From NCBI RefSeq assembly GCF_018736145.1, contig NZ_CP059997.1, forward strand, positions 3,719,501 through 3,783,500: DNA of 64,000 nt, given 5' to 3'. This document shows positions 48,274 through 56,437 of the stretch, one piece after another. Each line of letters begins with the position of its first letter. The stretch's first letter is position 1. The position numbers and the translations under genes are program-made. A model generated the notes under the pieces. It saw only the letters and a program-made list of their open reading frames with translations. It made no database searches and was not told the origin of the DNA. This DNA comes from Amycolatopsis sp. CA-230715. GTDB lineage: Bacteria > Actinomycetota > Actinomycetes > Mycobacteriales > Pseudonocardiaceae.

Positions 48274-48278
48274 GATGC

Positions 48279-48302
48279 AACTATAACATCTAGGTTATAG
48301 TT
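48279..48302. promoter_or_regulatory. operator of the toxin-antitoxin operon
   Basis: AACTATAAC and GTTATAGTT form perfect 9 bp arms around ATCTAG. The right-hand end on the minus strand contains the -10 TATAGT (plus coordinates 48280-48285), 6 nt before the toxin ATG. The antitoxin HTH would block this promoter, the standard autoregulation of HigBA systems. Confidence 0.85.
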
Positions 48303-48340
48303 TTGCCAGGCGTTCACCCAGTCCTAGCGAGGCCAGACAG

Positions 48341-48372
48341 CACGAAACCCCCTGTTGCCAGGGGGTTTCGTG
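48341..48372. terminator. intrinsic terminator after tRNA-Arg
   Basis: CACGAAACCCCCT and AGGGGGTTTCGTG form a perfect 13 bp stem with a 6 nt loop (GTTGCC), 23 bp beyond the 3' end of the minus-strand tRNA-Arg gene. No T-run follows, but the stem is very stable. Confidence 0.85.
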
Positions 48373-48394
48373 GTCTTGCTGTCTCAACCAGACG

Positions 48395-48467
48395 CGCGCC
48401 CGAAGGGATTCGAACCCCTAACCTTCTGATCCGTAGTCAGATGCTCTATCCGTTGAGCTACGGGCGC
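48395..48467 (-). tRNA. tRNA-Arg (ACG)
   Basis: The cloverleaf is regular: acceptor GCGCCCG/CGGGCGC, D-arm AGCTCAACGGATAGAGC, anticodon stem TCTGA/TCAGA with loop CTACGGA (anticodon ACG), T-arm AGGGGTTCGAATCCCTT, discriminator G. ACG (read as ICG after deamination) decodes the abundant CGC and CGT codons. CCA is not encoded. Confidence 0.95.
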
Positions 48468-48480
48468 AGTGTTCAGTTGT

Positions 48481-48523
48481 CGCCGATCGGGATCGGCGGT
48501 GGTGCTCGAGCGAGTCGAGCACC
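48481..48523. terminator. two hairpins between tRNA-Ser and tRNA-Arg
   Basis: CGCCGATC/GATCGGCG (48481-48498) and GGTGCTCGA/TCGAGCACC (48501-48523) are two perfect stems directly behind the tRNA-Ser 3' end on the minus strand. They may terminate the tRNA-Ser transcript or serve as processing structures in a joint tRNA-Ser/tRNA-Arg transcript. Confidence 0.6.
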
Positions 48524-48525
48524 GG

Positions 48526-48614
48526 CGGAGGCTCCGGGATTTGAACCCGGGAGGGGGGTTACCCCCAACCGCATTAGCAGTGCGGCGCCATAGACCAGAC
48601 TAGGCGAAGCCTCC
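48526..48614 (-). tRNA. tRNA-Ser (GCT)
   Basis: An 89 nt class II tRNA: acceptor GGAGGCT/AGCCTCC, anticodon stem CCGCA/TGCGG with loop CTGCTAA (anticodon GCT), a long variable arm (TTGGGGGTAACCCCC region) and T-arm CCGGGTTCAAATCCCGG. It decodes AGC/AGT. CCA is not encoded. Confidence 0.95.
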
Positions 48615-48683
48615 CAGGCCCAACGACCACTGCCGAGACAGATTACACAGGGTCTTCCGGACCGGGCAAAGCACCCCCCTCGA

Positions 48684-50396
48684 TCACCGGTGCAGCACCT
48701 TGAGCAGGCGCGGAGAGCGTCCGCCGAGGCCTTCGGCTTCGAAGACGGCGAGGCCGACCCTCGGCAGCTCGCGCACGCCGGGGTACACCAGGTAGCGCGG
48801 CAGCCAGCGTGGCTGGAACTTGGCGTTGAAGCGGTACAGGGTTTCGATCTGGATCCACTTCGAAAAGAAGCCGATGACGTTCGCGGTCAGGCGCGCGACC
48901 GGGCCCGCGCCGATGCGCCTGCCCTGTTCGAGCACGGCGCGGAAGGCGGCGAAGTTGAGCGAAACGTGACGAATCCCATGCTCGCGCGCCGCGATGAGCA
49001 GCTCCGAGATCATCAGCTCGTTCACGCCGTTGTCCGCGGAGCGGTCGCGGCGCATCACATCCAGCGAGAGCCCCTGCTCGCCCCACGGCACGAACTGGAG
49101 CAGGCCGCGCACGCGCCCGCCCTGCTCGGCGGTGACCAGCACCGAGCCGGTGTCCCCCATCCTCCCGAGCGCCATCGCGAAGCCGCGTTCGGTGTCGGTG
49201 CCGCGCCAGTTCGCCGCCAGCGCGGCCAGCTCGGACATCTCCTCGTGCGTCAGCTCCTCGGCCTTCCGCACGAGCACCTTGTACCCGGCGCGCTTCGTCC
49301 GCGAGACGGCCTGGCGGACGCCCCGCATGACGCGCCCGTCCAGGGTGAAGGCCTCGGTGTCGACGATCGCTTCGTCGCCGATTTCCAGTACGTCCAGGCC
49401 GAAGCGCGCCCACACCGTGGCGCCCAGTTCGGAGCAGCCCAGCACGGCGGGCACCCAGCCGTGCCGTCGGCAGACCTCCAGGTACTCCTCGATGGCTCCC
49501 GGCCACGCTTCGCTGTCGCCGAGGGGGTCGGCGGAGCACACCGCGACCCCGGCGATCGGCCGGAAGGTCAGCGCCGCCTTCCCCGAGCGCGAGAACACCG
49601 CGAACTTGTCGGGGCGCAGCGCGAAGTAGCCCAGCGAGTCCCGTTCGCCGTGCGCGTCGATCAGCTCGCGCAGCCGTTCGACGTCCTCCTCCGGCAGATT
49701 CGGGGTCGGCTCGGCGGAGCGCAGCAGGAAGTACGCGGCGACCAGGACCGCGCCGAGCCCGAACAGCAGGCCGACGGCCGCGGTCAGCGTGTCCAGCCAG
49801 TCCTGGTGGAACACCGCGGGCCCGCTCACCCCGGTGAGCGCGAGCGCGGAATGGGCCAGCTTGTCGCGGAACGACATCGGCTCGACGACCGAGTTCGACG
49901 ACGCGGCCAGCAGCACGAAGTTGATCACCAGCCCGGCCAGCAGGAGCTGGACGAACACCCGTACCGCGCGCCAGCGGCCCGTCACCGGGTCGGGCAGCGC
50001 CACGAAGTGCCGCCGCGTGAGCAGCAGGGCCACCAGCAGGCCGACGGTGACGAATCCCGCGCCGGCGGAATGCTTGAGGCCGAGGTGCGACACCGAAAGC
50101 AGCACGCACGCGGCCACCGCGAGCTGCCACGCCCGCCGCTTGCGCCGCCGCAGGCCCGCCGCGAGCAGCACCAGCAGCACGCCGGTGACCAGCACCACCG
50201 CGGCCGCCGCCGTCGTCGCGTCCTGCGGCAGCTCCAGCCATTCGGCGACGTGGCCGCGCAGGCCCCGCCGCCCGGCGGGAACGAGCACCGAAACCACGGC
50301 CGCCAGGCCGGCCAGCCTGGTGACCCACGTGATGACCAGCACGGGCACCTTTCCGGTCAGTGCCCAGCGCAGCTCAGTCCTCGCCTCCCCGCTCAC
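48684..50396 (-). CDS. MprF/LysX-like phosphatidylglycerol lysyltransferase family
   Basis: A 570-residue membrane protein. The N-terminal 230 residues contain about six to seven helices; the C-terminal DUF2156 domain (residues 235-560) has the two GNAT-like lobes: SLGYFALRPDKFAVFSRSGKAALTFRPIAGVAVCSADPLGD, then SVLVTAEQGGRVRGLLQFVPWGEQGLSLDVMRRDRSADNGVNELMISELL and LYRFNAKFQPRWLPRYLVYPG. MprF-type enzymes add lysine or alanine from aminoacyl-tRNA to phosphatidylglycerol. A lysyl-tRNA synthetase domain, as in LysX, is absent. It lies just beyond two tRNA genes. Confidence 0.87.
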   Translation of the reverse strand: MSGEARTELRWALTGKVPVLVITWVTRLAGLAAVVSVLVPAGRRGLRGHVAEWLELPQDATTAAAAVVLVTGVLLVLLAAGLRRRKRRAWQLAVAACVLLSVSHLGLKHSAGAGFVTVGLLVALLLTRRHFVALPDPVTGRWRAVRVFVQLLLAGLVINFVLLAASSNSVVEPMSFRDKLAHSALALTGVSGPAVFHQDWLDTLTAAVGLLFGLGAVLVAAYFLLRSAEPTPNLPEEDVERLRELIDAHGERDSLGYFALRPDKFAVFSRSGKAALTFRPIAGVAVCSADPLGDSEAWPGAIEEYLEVCRRHGWVPAVLGCSELGATVWARFGLDVLEIGDEAIVDTEAFTLDGRVMRGVRQAVSRTKRAGYKVLVRKAEELTHEEMSELAALAANWRGTDTERGFAMALGRMGDTGSVLVTAEQGGRVRGLLQFVPWGEQGLSLDVMRRDRSADNGVNELMISELLIAAREHGIRHVSLNFAAFRAVLEQGRRIGAGPVARLTANVIGFFSKWIQIETLYRFNAKFQPRWLPRYLVYPGVRELPRVGLAVFEAEGLGGRSPRLLKVLHR

Positions 50397-50440
50397 CTGT
50401 ACTTCAGCAAGATCATCCGCCCCGCAATTCCCCTGTGTGA

Positions 50441-52426
50441 CTATCCCGGCGGCGCCAGCTCGACGAACGGCGCCAATGAGGCGGGATTCGCCAGCGCGTC
50501 CCTGCTCACGGCCCGTTCGGGTGCTACCCCGGACAGGATCTTCTTAACCGGTACCTCACACTTTTTACCGTTGAGCGTGCGCGGAACCTCAGCCACCACC
50601 ACGAACCGATCGGGTACGTGTCGTGGCGACAGCGCGCCGCGAAGCTCCCTCCGTAAGACGGGTTCGATCTCGTCGAGCGTTACGCCTTCGGCGAGCACGA
50701 GGAAGCACAGCAGCTCGCCGTCCGGGTTCGCCGCGCTGGAGGTATCGATGACCAGCGAATCCGCCACCTCGTCGTACCCCTCGACGACGCGGTAGAACTC
50801 CGCGGTGCCCATCCGGACCCCGCCCCGGTTCAACGTCGAGTCGCTGCGGCCGTAGATGACGGCGGAGCCCCGCGTGGTGATCTTGATCCAGTCGCCGTGC
50901 CGCCAGACACCGGGGAAGTCCTCGAAGTAGGCCTCCCGCAGCCGCGAACCGTCTTCGTCGTGCCAGAAGAACACCGGCATGGACGGCATCGGCGCGGTGA
51001 TCACCAGCTCGCCGACCTCCTCGACGACCGGCTTCCCCGCTTCGTCGTACGACGCGGCAGCGGTGCCGAGGCTCCGGCAGGACAGCTCGCCGATCCACAC
51101 CGGGACGTCCGGCGCCGAGCCGACGAACGCGGTGCACAGATCGGTGCCGCCGGACACCGAGCAGATCTGCACCGAGGCCCCGACCTCGTCGACGAGCCAG
51201 CGGAACCCCTCCTGGCTCAACGGGGAACCGGTCGAGCCGATCGCCCGCAGCGCGGTCAGGTCGTACTGGGCCGCGGGCCGCAGGTGCGCCTTGAGGCAGC
51301 TCTGGACGAACGGCGCCGACGTGCCGAAGTAGCTCACGCGGTGCTGTTCGGCGAGCTTCCACAGCACGCCGAGATCGGGGTGGCCGGGGCTGCCGTCGAA
51401 CAGCACCACGGTGGTGCCGACGAGCAGGCCGGAGACGAGGAAGTTCCACATCATCCAGCCGGTGGTGGTGAACCAGAAGAACCGGTCGCCCGGCCCGAGG
51501 TCGTACTGCAGGCCGATCGCCTTGAGGTGCTCGGCGATGATGCCGCCGTGCCCGTGCACGATCCCCTTCGGCAGGCCCGTGGTGCCCGAGGAGTAGAGCA
51601 CCCACAGCGGGTGATCGAACGGCACCGGCTCGAACGCCAGCTCGGCGCCGTCGTGCTTCGCGAGCGTCTCGTCCCAGTCCAGTGCGCCGTCGAACGTGCC
51701 GCCGCCGACGTAGTCGATCAGCAGCGTCGCCTCGACGGTTTCGATCTCCTCGGCCAGTTTCCGCACGGTCGGCCGCACGTCGAATGACCGTCCATTGTAG
51801 ACGTAACCGTTGACGGCGACGAGCACCTTCGGCTCGATCTGGGCGAACCGGTCGGACACCGCGCGCACCCCGAAGTCCGGTGAGCACGAGGACCAGATCG
51901 CGCCGAGGCTCGCGGCGGCGAGGAACGCGACGAGGGTTTGCGGGCAGTTGGGCGCGAGCGCGACGACCCGATCCCCTTTGCCCACACCGAGTTCGGCCAG
52001 CGCGGCGCGCGCGGCCGCGACCCGCGCGCGCAGTTCGCCGTAGGTCACTTCGCCCGCCACCCCGTCTTCGCGGTGGAAGATCAGGGCCAGCTCGTCGTCG
52101 GCCTTCGCCGCGCCCGCGACATCGGATGTCAGCGCGTGCTCGGCGTAGTTCAAGGTGCCGCCGGGGAACCACTTCGCGCCCGGCATCGACCTGTCCGCGA
52201 GCACCTCGCTCGGCCGTTCGTGCCAGCGCACGCCGAAGAACTCGGTGACCGCGCCCCAGAACCCGTCGAGGTCTTCGGTCGAGAAGCGCCACAGCTCGTC
52301 GTATCCGTCGACCTTCACGTCGCGCTCGGTGGCGAGCCACGCGCGGAACGCTTCGATCCGGGTATCGGCAACGTGCTCGCGAGACGGCTTCCAGAGCACT
52401 TCGGGGATGTCACCAGATTCGGCCAT
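50441..52426 (-). CDS. acetoacetate-CoA ligase
   Basis: A 661-residue ANL-family enzyme of acetoacetyl-CoA synthetase length. An N-terminal ACS-type domain (FFGVRWHERPSEVLADRSMPGAKWFPGGTLNYAEH) is followed by VLYSSGTTGLPKGIVHGHGG, FFWFTTTGWMMWNFLVSGLL, ICSVSGGTDLCTAF, GDWIKITTRGSAVIYGRSDSTLNRGGVRMGTAE and RTLNGKKCEVPVKKIL with the catalytic Lys. These match AacS, which activates acetoacetate with ATP for reuse of ketone bodies or PHB breakdown products. TAGGGT lies 6 nt before the ATG (leaderless). A DLH gene lies just upstream. Confidence 0.92.
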   Translation of the reverse strand: MAESGDIPEVLWKPSREHVADTRIEAFRAWLATERDVKVDGYDELWRFSTEDLDGFWGAVTEFFGVRWHERPSEVLADRSMPGAKWFPGGTLNYAEHALTSDVAGAAKADDELALIFHREDGVAGEVTYGELRARVAAARAALAELGVGKGDRVVALAPNCPQTLVAFLAAASLGAIWSSCSPDFGVRAVSDRFAQIEPKVLVAVNGYVYNGRSFDVRPTVRKLAEEIETVEATLLIDYVGGGTFDGALDWDETLAKHDGAELAFEPVPFDHPLWVLYSSGTTGLPKGIVHGHGGIIAEHLKAIGLQYDLGPGDRFFWFTTTGWMMWNFLVSGLLVGTTVVLFDGSPGHPDLGVLWKLAEQHRVSYFGTSAPFVQSCLKAHLRPAAQYDLTALRAIGSTGSPLSQEGFRWLVDEVGASVQICSVSGGTDLCTAFVGSAPDVPVWIGELSCRSLGTAAASYDEAGKPVVEEVGELVITAPMPSMPVFFWHDEDGSRLREAYFEDFPGVWRHGDWIKITTRGSAVIYGRSDSTLNRGGVRMGTAEFYRVVEGYDEVADSLVIDTSSAANPDGELLCFLVLAEGVTLDEIEPVLRRELRGALSPRHVPDRFVVVAEVPRTLNGKKCEVPVKKILSGVAPERAVSRDALANPASLAPFVELAPPG

Positions 52427-52444
52427 GCGCTGACCCTAACCCGG

Positions 52445-53074
52445 TTACCGCAAGTGCGCGTCGAACCAGTTCAGCGTGCGCTGCCAGGCTTCCACGGCGG
52501 CTTCGGGATCCGCGTCGAACCGGTGGTTGGCCCCGGGGTAGCGCACCACGTTCGTCACCGCGCCGGAATGCGCCGCGGCCTCGCGCAGCTGCTCGACCTC
52601 TTCGCCGCCGATCTCGTCACCGGCGTCGCCATAGATGCCGAGCCACGGGCTGGTGAGCTTGCCCGCGATGTCGACGAGCACCGGAAGCTCGCCCGCGGCC
52701 TGGCCGCCGACGCTCACCGCGGCGCCGAGCCTGCGGTTGGAGGCCACCACGAGCGCGGCCGTGCCGCCGAGGTCGAAGCCGACCACGCCGAGCAGATCGG
52801 CCTGCACACCGTGGTCGACGAGCCAGGCGAGCGTGATGTCCGTCGCGCCGAGCACGTCGTCGCGGGTCAGGTTTTCGCCGGAGAAGTGCGGGGTGACGGC
52901 AAGCCAGCCCTCGGCGGCGAGGCTCGCGACGAGTAGCCGGACGCCATCGGTCACGCCGTTGCCCTCGTGCAGCACGACGAGACCACCACGAACCGAGCCA
53001 TCGGGCTCGGCGTAGGTCAGGCGGATCGCGCGGCCGTCCGAACGCTCGTAGTCATCGGTGTGCGTCTGCGTCAT
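52445..53074 (-). CDS. dienelactone hydrolase family protein with Asp nucleophile site
   Basis: A 209-residue alpha/beta hydrolase of DLH shape: GGLVVLHEGNGVTDGVRLLVASLAAEGWLAVTPHFSG, DITLAWLVDHGVQADLLGVVGFDLGGTAALVVA, LGIYGDAGDEIGGEEV and RYPGANHRFD. The acid and His are in place, but the nucleophile elbow GxCxGG is GFDLGG, so aspartate replaces the usual cysteine (codon GAC). This could make it a dehalogenase-like enzyme or a non-catalytic member. ATG 53074 is preferred to TTG 53086 and GTG 53080. Confidence 0.82.
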   Translation of the reverse strand: MTQTHTDDYERSDGRAIRLTYAEPDGSVRGGLVVLHEGNGVTDGVRLLVASLAAEGWLAVTPHFSGENLTRDDVLGATDITLAWLVDHGVQADLLGVVGFDLGGTAALVVASNRRLGAAVSVGGQAAGELPVLVDIAGKLTSPWLGIYGDAGDEIGGEEVEQLREAAAHSGAVTNVVRYPGANHRFDADPEAAVEAWQRTLNWFDAHLR

Positions 53075-53218
53075 GTACACACTCAACCACCGCGGAGTGA
53101 ACAGGAGAAGGCGTTCGGCTCACGAAGGTTCACGACGAAAGTCACGGGCACGGGACTCGACAAAGCGTATACCTTTCAGGTGGCCTCACCCGGCCCCGAT
53201 TGACGAGGAGCGCAGAGC

Positions 53219-54274
53219 ATGTCCGTCACCACTCGACCCGATCTGGTGTCGCTGCCCGGGTACACGCCGGGACGCTCGATTCCTGGAGCGATCAAGCTCG
53301 CCAGCAACGAGGTTCCCGGCGGACCGCTGCCGAGTGTGCTGTCGGCCATCGCCGACGCGGCCGCTTCGGCGAACCGCTACCCGGACACCGGTGCGTGGGC
53401 GCTGGTGAACCGGCTTTCGGAGAAGCTCGGCGTGCCGACGGAGCGGATCGCGATCGGCTGCGGCTCGGTTTCGCTGTGCCAGCAACTCGCGCAGTCGCTG
53501 TGCGAACCCGGTGACGAAGTGCTTTTCGCGTGGCGTTCCTTCGAGGCGTACCCGATCACCACGCAGGTCGCGAACGCGCGCGTGGTCACGGTCCCGCTCG
53601 ACGCGACGCACACGCACGACCTGGACGCGCTGCTCGCCGCGGTGACCCCGCGCACGAAGGTGCTCTACGTCTGCAATCCCAACAACCCGACCGGAACCGC
53701 CGTGCGCCGCGAAGCGTTGCGGGAGTTCCTGTCGAAGGTTCCGCCGCACGTGCTGGTGGTGCTCGACGAGGCGTACTTCGAGTTCGTGACCGACCCGGAA
53801 GTGCCGGACGGCCTGGAATTCGCGCGCGAGGTCGACAACGTGGCGGTGTTGCGGACTTTCTCGAAGGCGTACGGGCTCGCGGGCCTGCGCGTCGGTTACG
53901 CGGTCGCGCCCGAGCACGTCGTGGAAGCGCTGCGGAAGGTCTTCACCCCGTTCAGCGTGAACGCGGTCGCACAGGCGGCGGCGCTCGCTTCGCTGGACGC
54001 CGAAAGCGAGCTTTTGGCGCGCTGCACCGAAATCACGGCGGAACGCGACCGCGTGCGCGCGGCGTTGCTCGAAATGGGTTACGAGATCCCGGAAACCCAA
54101 GCGAACTTCGTGTGGTTCCCGCTCGGCGAGCGCACCACGGAGTTCTCGGAGTTCATGCTCGACCGGAAACTCGTCGTACGCCCCTTCGCGGGCGAAGGCG
54201 CGCGAGTGACGATCGGGACGCCCTCGGAGAACGACACGTTCCTCGACGCGGCTCGCGCTTTTCGCGACGCTTGA
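53219..54274 (+). CDS. histidinol-phosphate/aromatic aminotransferase
   Basis: A 351-residue fold-type I PLP enzyme of the HisC/Pat group: KLASNEVPGGPLPSVLSAIADAAASANRYPDTGAWALVNRLSEKLGV, GCGSVSLCQQLAQSLCEPGDEVLFAW (phosphate site), VCNPNNPTGT, VVLDEAYFEF (Asp binding the pyridine N), TFSKAYGLAGLRVGYAVA with PLP-Lys216, and VRPFAGEGARVTIGT (carboxylate Arg). The AWRSFEAYP wording is typical of the actinobacterial phenylalanine aminotransferase Pat, a HisC paralogue. No his genes are adjacent. GAGGAG lies 8 nt before the ATG. Confidence 0.88.
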   Translation: MSVTTRPDLVSLPGYTPGRSIPGAIKLASNEVPGGPLPSVLSAIADAAASANRYPDTGAWALVNRLSEKLGVPTERIAIGCGSVSLCQQLAQSLCEPGDEVLFAWRSFEAYPITTQVANARVVTVPLDATHTHDLDALLAAVTPRTKVLYVCNPNNPTGTAVRREALREFLSKVPPHVLVVLDEAYFEFVTDPEVPDGLEFAREVDNVAVLRTFSKAYGLAGLRVGYAVAPEHVVEALRKVFTPFSVNAVAQAAALASLDAESELLARCTEITAERDRVRAALLEMGYEIPETQANFVWFPLGERTTEFSEFMLDRKLVVRPFAGEGARVTIGTPSENDTFLDAARAFRDA

Positions 54275-54357
54275 CCAGGTGTCACGGCCGCGCCCGTTGG
54301 GATGATCCGGCCGTGGCGCTGTGTCTTTTGCCGTAGCGTCGGCCTACTTTTGGCCGC

Positions 54358-55251
54358 ATGGTGCGGAAACGGAGTTCCTCGGCGCACAAGCGCGAGATCG
54401 GCGAAGCGCTGCGGGACGCCCGTGAGCGGGCGAACCTGACGGCGGCGCAGCTGGCCGGGCGGCTGGACTGCTCGGCCAGCAAGGTCTCGCGGATGGAAAG
54501 CGGTCACCGCGGTGTGGCCGAGCTGGACCTGACCATGTTCCTGGCGAACTGCGGCACGCCGAGGAAGGAGGTCGTGGAACTGCTGGAAGTGTTGCGGGAG
54601 AGCGATGACGGGTATCGGCTGCGGCCGCACCAGGAGCGGTTGCCGGACGAACTGAGATCGCTGATCGCGCAGGAGAACCTGGCGACCTCGATCATCGACT
54701 TCGAGCCTGGCGTGGTGCCAGGGTTGCTGCAGATCGAAGACTACGCGCGAGCTGTCTTCCAATGGGCTGGCCTCTTCGATGAACCCGGGATCGAGCTGCG
54801 AGTGCGAGCGCGGATGGCACGGCAACAACTCCTTCGAAGGCGGGATGCTCCCGGGTTCACGTTCTACCTGCCGGAGCAAGTGTTGCGAGCGCAGGTGGTC
54901 CCCGTGGAGTTCTTGCACGACCAGGTCATGCACCTCTTGCGGATCAGCTCCTTCGACCGCTGCACGATCCGGGTCATACCGGAAAACGCCTGCCCCGGCG
55001 GTGTTCTCGGTGGCGCGTTCCGGCTGTTGCGGTTCGCCGAACATCGCCCGGTGGTCTATGTGGAGAACCAAACCACGAGCCTGTTCTTGGAGAAGCCCGA
55101 AGACCTTGATGTGTACCGCCAGCGACTCTCAAGGGTGGCTGGCTTCGCGCTGGATGGAGGAGAATCCCGCGAGTGGCTTGCCAGGTTGGCAAGTGAATAC
55201 CACCGCGCGAAGGATGGCTCCTGTGAACGACCACGGACTGATCTGGCGTAA
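54358..55251 (+). CDS. XRE regulator with DUF5753
   Basis: A 297-residue protein. Residues 13-60 (IGEALRDARERANLTAAQLAGRLDCSASKVSRMESG) are the XRE HTH. The DUF5753 region follows: IAQENLATSIIDFEPGVVPGLLQIEDYARAVFQWAG, ELRVRARMARQQLLRR, FTFYLPEQVLRAQVVPVEFLHDQVMHLL and GVLGGAFRLLRFAEHRPVVYVEN. It overlaps a DUF397 gene by 38 bp, as at 29.6-30.7 kb. The ATG follows TACTTT by 7 nt. It probably regulates its own pair and unknown developmental or secondary-metabolism targets. Confidence 0.92.
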   Translation: MVRKRSSSAHKREIGEALRDARERANLTAAQLAGRLDCSASKVSRMESGHRGVAELDLTMFLANCGTPRKEVVELLEVLRESDDGYRLRPHQERLPDELRSLIAQENLATSIIDFEPGVVPGLLQIEDYARAVFQWAGLFDEPGIELRVRARMARQQLLRRRDAPGFTFYLPEQVLRAQVVPVEFLHDQVMHLLRISSFDRCTIRVIPENACPGGVLGGAFRLLRFAEHRPVVYVENQTTSLFLEKPEDLDVYRQRLSRVAGFALDGGESREWLARLASEYHRAKDGSCERPRTDLA

Positions 55252-55462
55252 GAGCAGCTACAGCGGCGGCGGCAACGGGAACTGCGTCGAAGTGGCGTTG
55301 GTGTGGCACAAGAGCAGCTACAGCGGCGGCGACAACGGCGACTGCGTCGAGGTCTCGACACACGTCACCGGCACCGCGATCCGCGACTCCAAGGCCCCCG
55401 CCTCCGGCCAGCTCGCCGCCTCCGCCCCCGCCTGGCGCGCCCTCCTCACCACCCTGCGCTGA
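55214..55462 (+). CDS. DUF397 protein with duplicated first half
   Basis: An 82-residue protein (or 79 from GTG 55223). The usual DUF397 motif WRKSSYSGGGNGNCVEVA occurs, and directly behind it a second near-copy WHKSSYSGGDNGDCVEVS, before the single C-terminal half AIRDSKAPASGQLAASAPAWRALLTTL. Normal members have one copy. The DNA of the two copies is also almost identical (AAGAGCAGCTACAGCGGCGG in both), so the duplication is recent. Partner of the overlapping XRE gene. Confidence 0.87.
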   Translation: MAPVNDHGLIWRKSSYSGGGNGNCVEVALVWHKSSYSGGDNGDCVEVSTHVTGTAIRDSKAPASGQLAASAPAWRALLTTLR

Positions 55463-55476
55463 CCCGCATCACGATG

Positions 55477-55527
55477 CCCCGAAAGTGACCCTCAGGGCAT
55501 CTACCGCCCCGAAAGCCACCTTCGGGG
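55477..55527. repeat. palindromic repeat doublet E
   Basis: Units begin at 55477 (right arm altered to CTCAGGG) and 55507, 30 bp apart, with spacer CATCTACCG shared with doublet C. The doublet lies between the convergent DUF397 and TauE genes. Confidence 0.9.
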
Positions 55528-55551
55528 CACCGCGGCCGCCCGATAAAGAAC

Positions 55552-56343
55552 TCAGCGCAGGGTCAGCTGCACGACGGCGGCGATGCCGACGATCACGATG
55601 ACCGCGCGCAGCGCCTTGGCCGGGAGCTTCCGGCCGATCTTCGCGCCGAGCACCCCGCCGAGCGTCGAGCCGAGCGCGAGCAGGCCGACGACCGCCCAGT
55701 TCACCGGCGCGGTGAACGCGTAGATCGTCCCGGCGACCAGGTTCACCACCGCCGAGAGCACGTTCTTGATGCCGTTGAGCTGCTGCAGCGATTCGCTGAG
55801 CAGCATGCCCATCACGGCAACCAGCATGACGCCCTGCGCGGCGGTGAAGTAGCCGCCGTAGATGCCGATCAGGAAGATCAGGAACATCAGCAGCGGGCCG
55901 CCGTGCGACTTCGGTGTCCCGTTCGCCTCGCGCCGCTTCGTCACCCAGCCGCCGACCTTCGGCTGCACGATCACCAGCACCACGGCGAGCCCCACCAGCA
56001 CCGGCACGATCGCTTCGAAGGCGTCCTTGGGCAGGGACAGCAGCAGGATGGTGCCGCCGATCGCGCCGAGGAACGAGGCGACCGCGTACCTGGCTATCCG
56101 AGGCCACAGCCCGACCAGCTCGTGCCGGTACCCGTAGGCCCCGGTGACCGTGCCCGGCGTCAGCCCGATCGCGTTGGAGGTGGTCGCGGTGACCGGCGGG
56201 TAGCCGAGCGCCACCAGCACCGGGAAGGTCACCAGGGTGCCCGATCCCACCACCGCGTTGATGGTGCCCGCCCACACCCCGGCCAGCCCGATCACCACCG
56301 CATGCCACCACGTCACGCTGCGAACCTTAAGCACTGTGGACAT
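55552..56343 (-). CDS. TauE/SafE family sulfite-type exporter
   Basis: A 263-residue membrane protein with about seven to eight helices and the internal duplication of the family: GLAGVWAGTINAVVGSGTLVTFPVLVALGYPPVTATTSNAIGLTPGTVTGAYGY in the first half, GIYGGYFTAAQGVMLVAVMGMLLSESLQQLNGIKNVLSAVVNLVAGTIY in the second. Members export or import sulfur anions or other small organic acids; the substrate is open. The ATG at 56343 is plausible; a GTG nine bases inside is possible. Confidence 0.9.
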   Translation of the reverse strand: MSTVLKVRSVTWWHAVVIGLAGVWAGTINAVVGSGTLVTFPVLVALGYPPVTATTSNAIGLTPGTVTGAYGYRHELVGLWPRIARYAVASFLGAIGGTILLLSLPKDAFEAIVPVLVGLAVVLVIVQPKVGGWVTKRREANGTPKSHGGPLLMFLIFLIGIYGGYFTAAQGVMLVAVMGMLLSESLQQLNGIKNVLSAVVNLVAGTIYAFTAPVNWAVVGLLALGSTLGGVLGAKIGRKLPAKALRAVIVIVGIAAVVQLTLR

Positions 56344-56437
56344 CCCACACGTAGCGGGTGTGGTTGGACAGACACTGTTCGGCCGGAGTCCGTTTGGCGC
56401 CGGGCGGATCGGGTATTCCCCGCGAAGGAGGTGCGAG

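Noticed and set aside
48481..48523. Attachment site at the tRNA genes
   Set aside because: Hairpins are present but no duplicate of a tRNA 3' end and no integrase are in the window.
48690..50795. 701-codon plus-strand ORF opposite the MprF-like gene
   Set aside because: Antisense shadow of a gene with clear helices and motifs; composition is His/Arg/Gln-rich without a fold.
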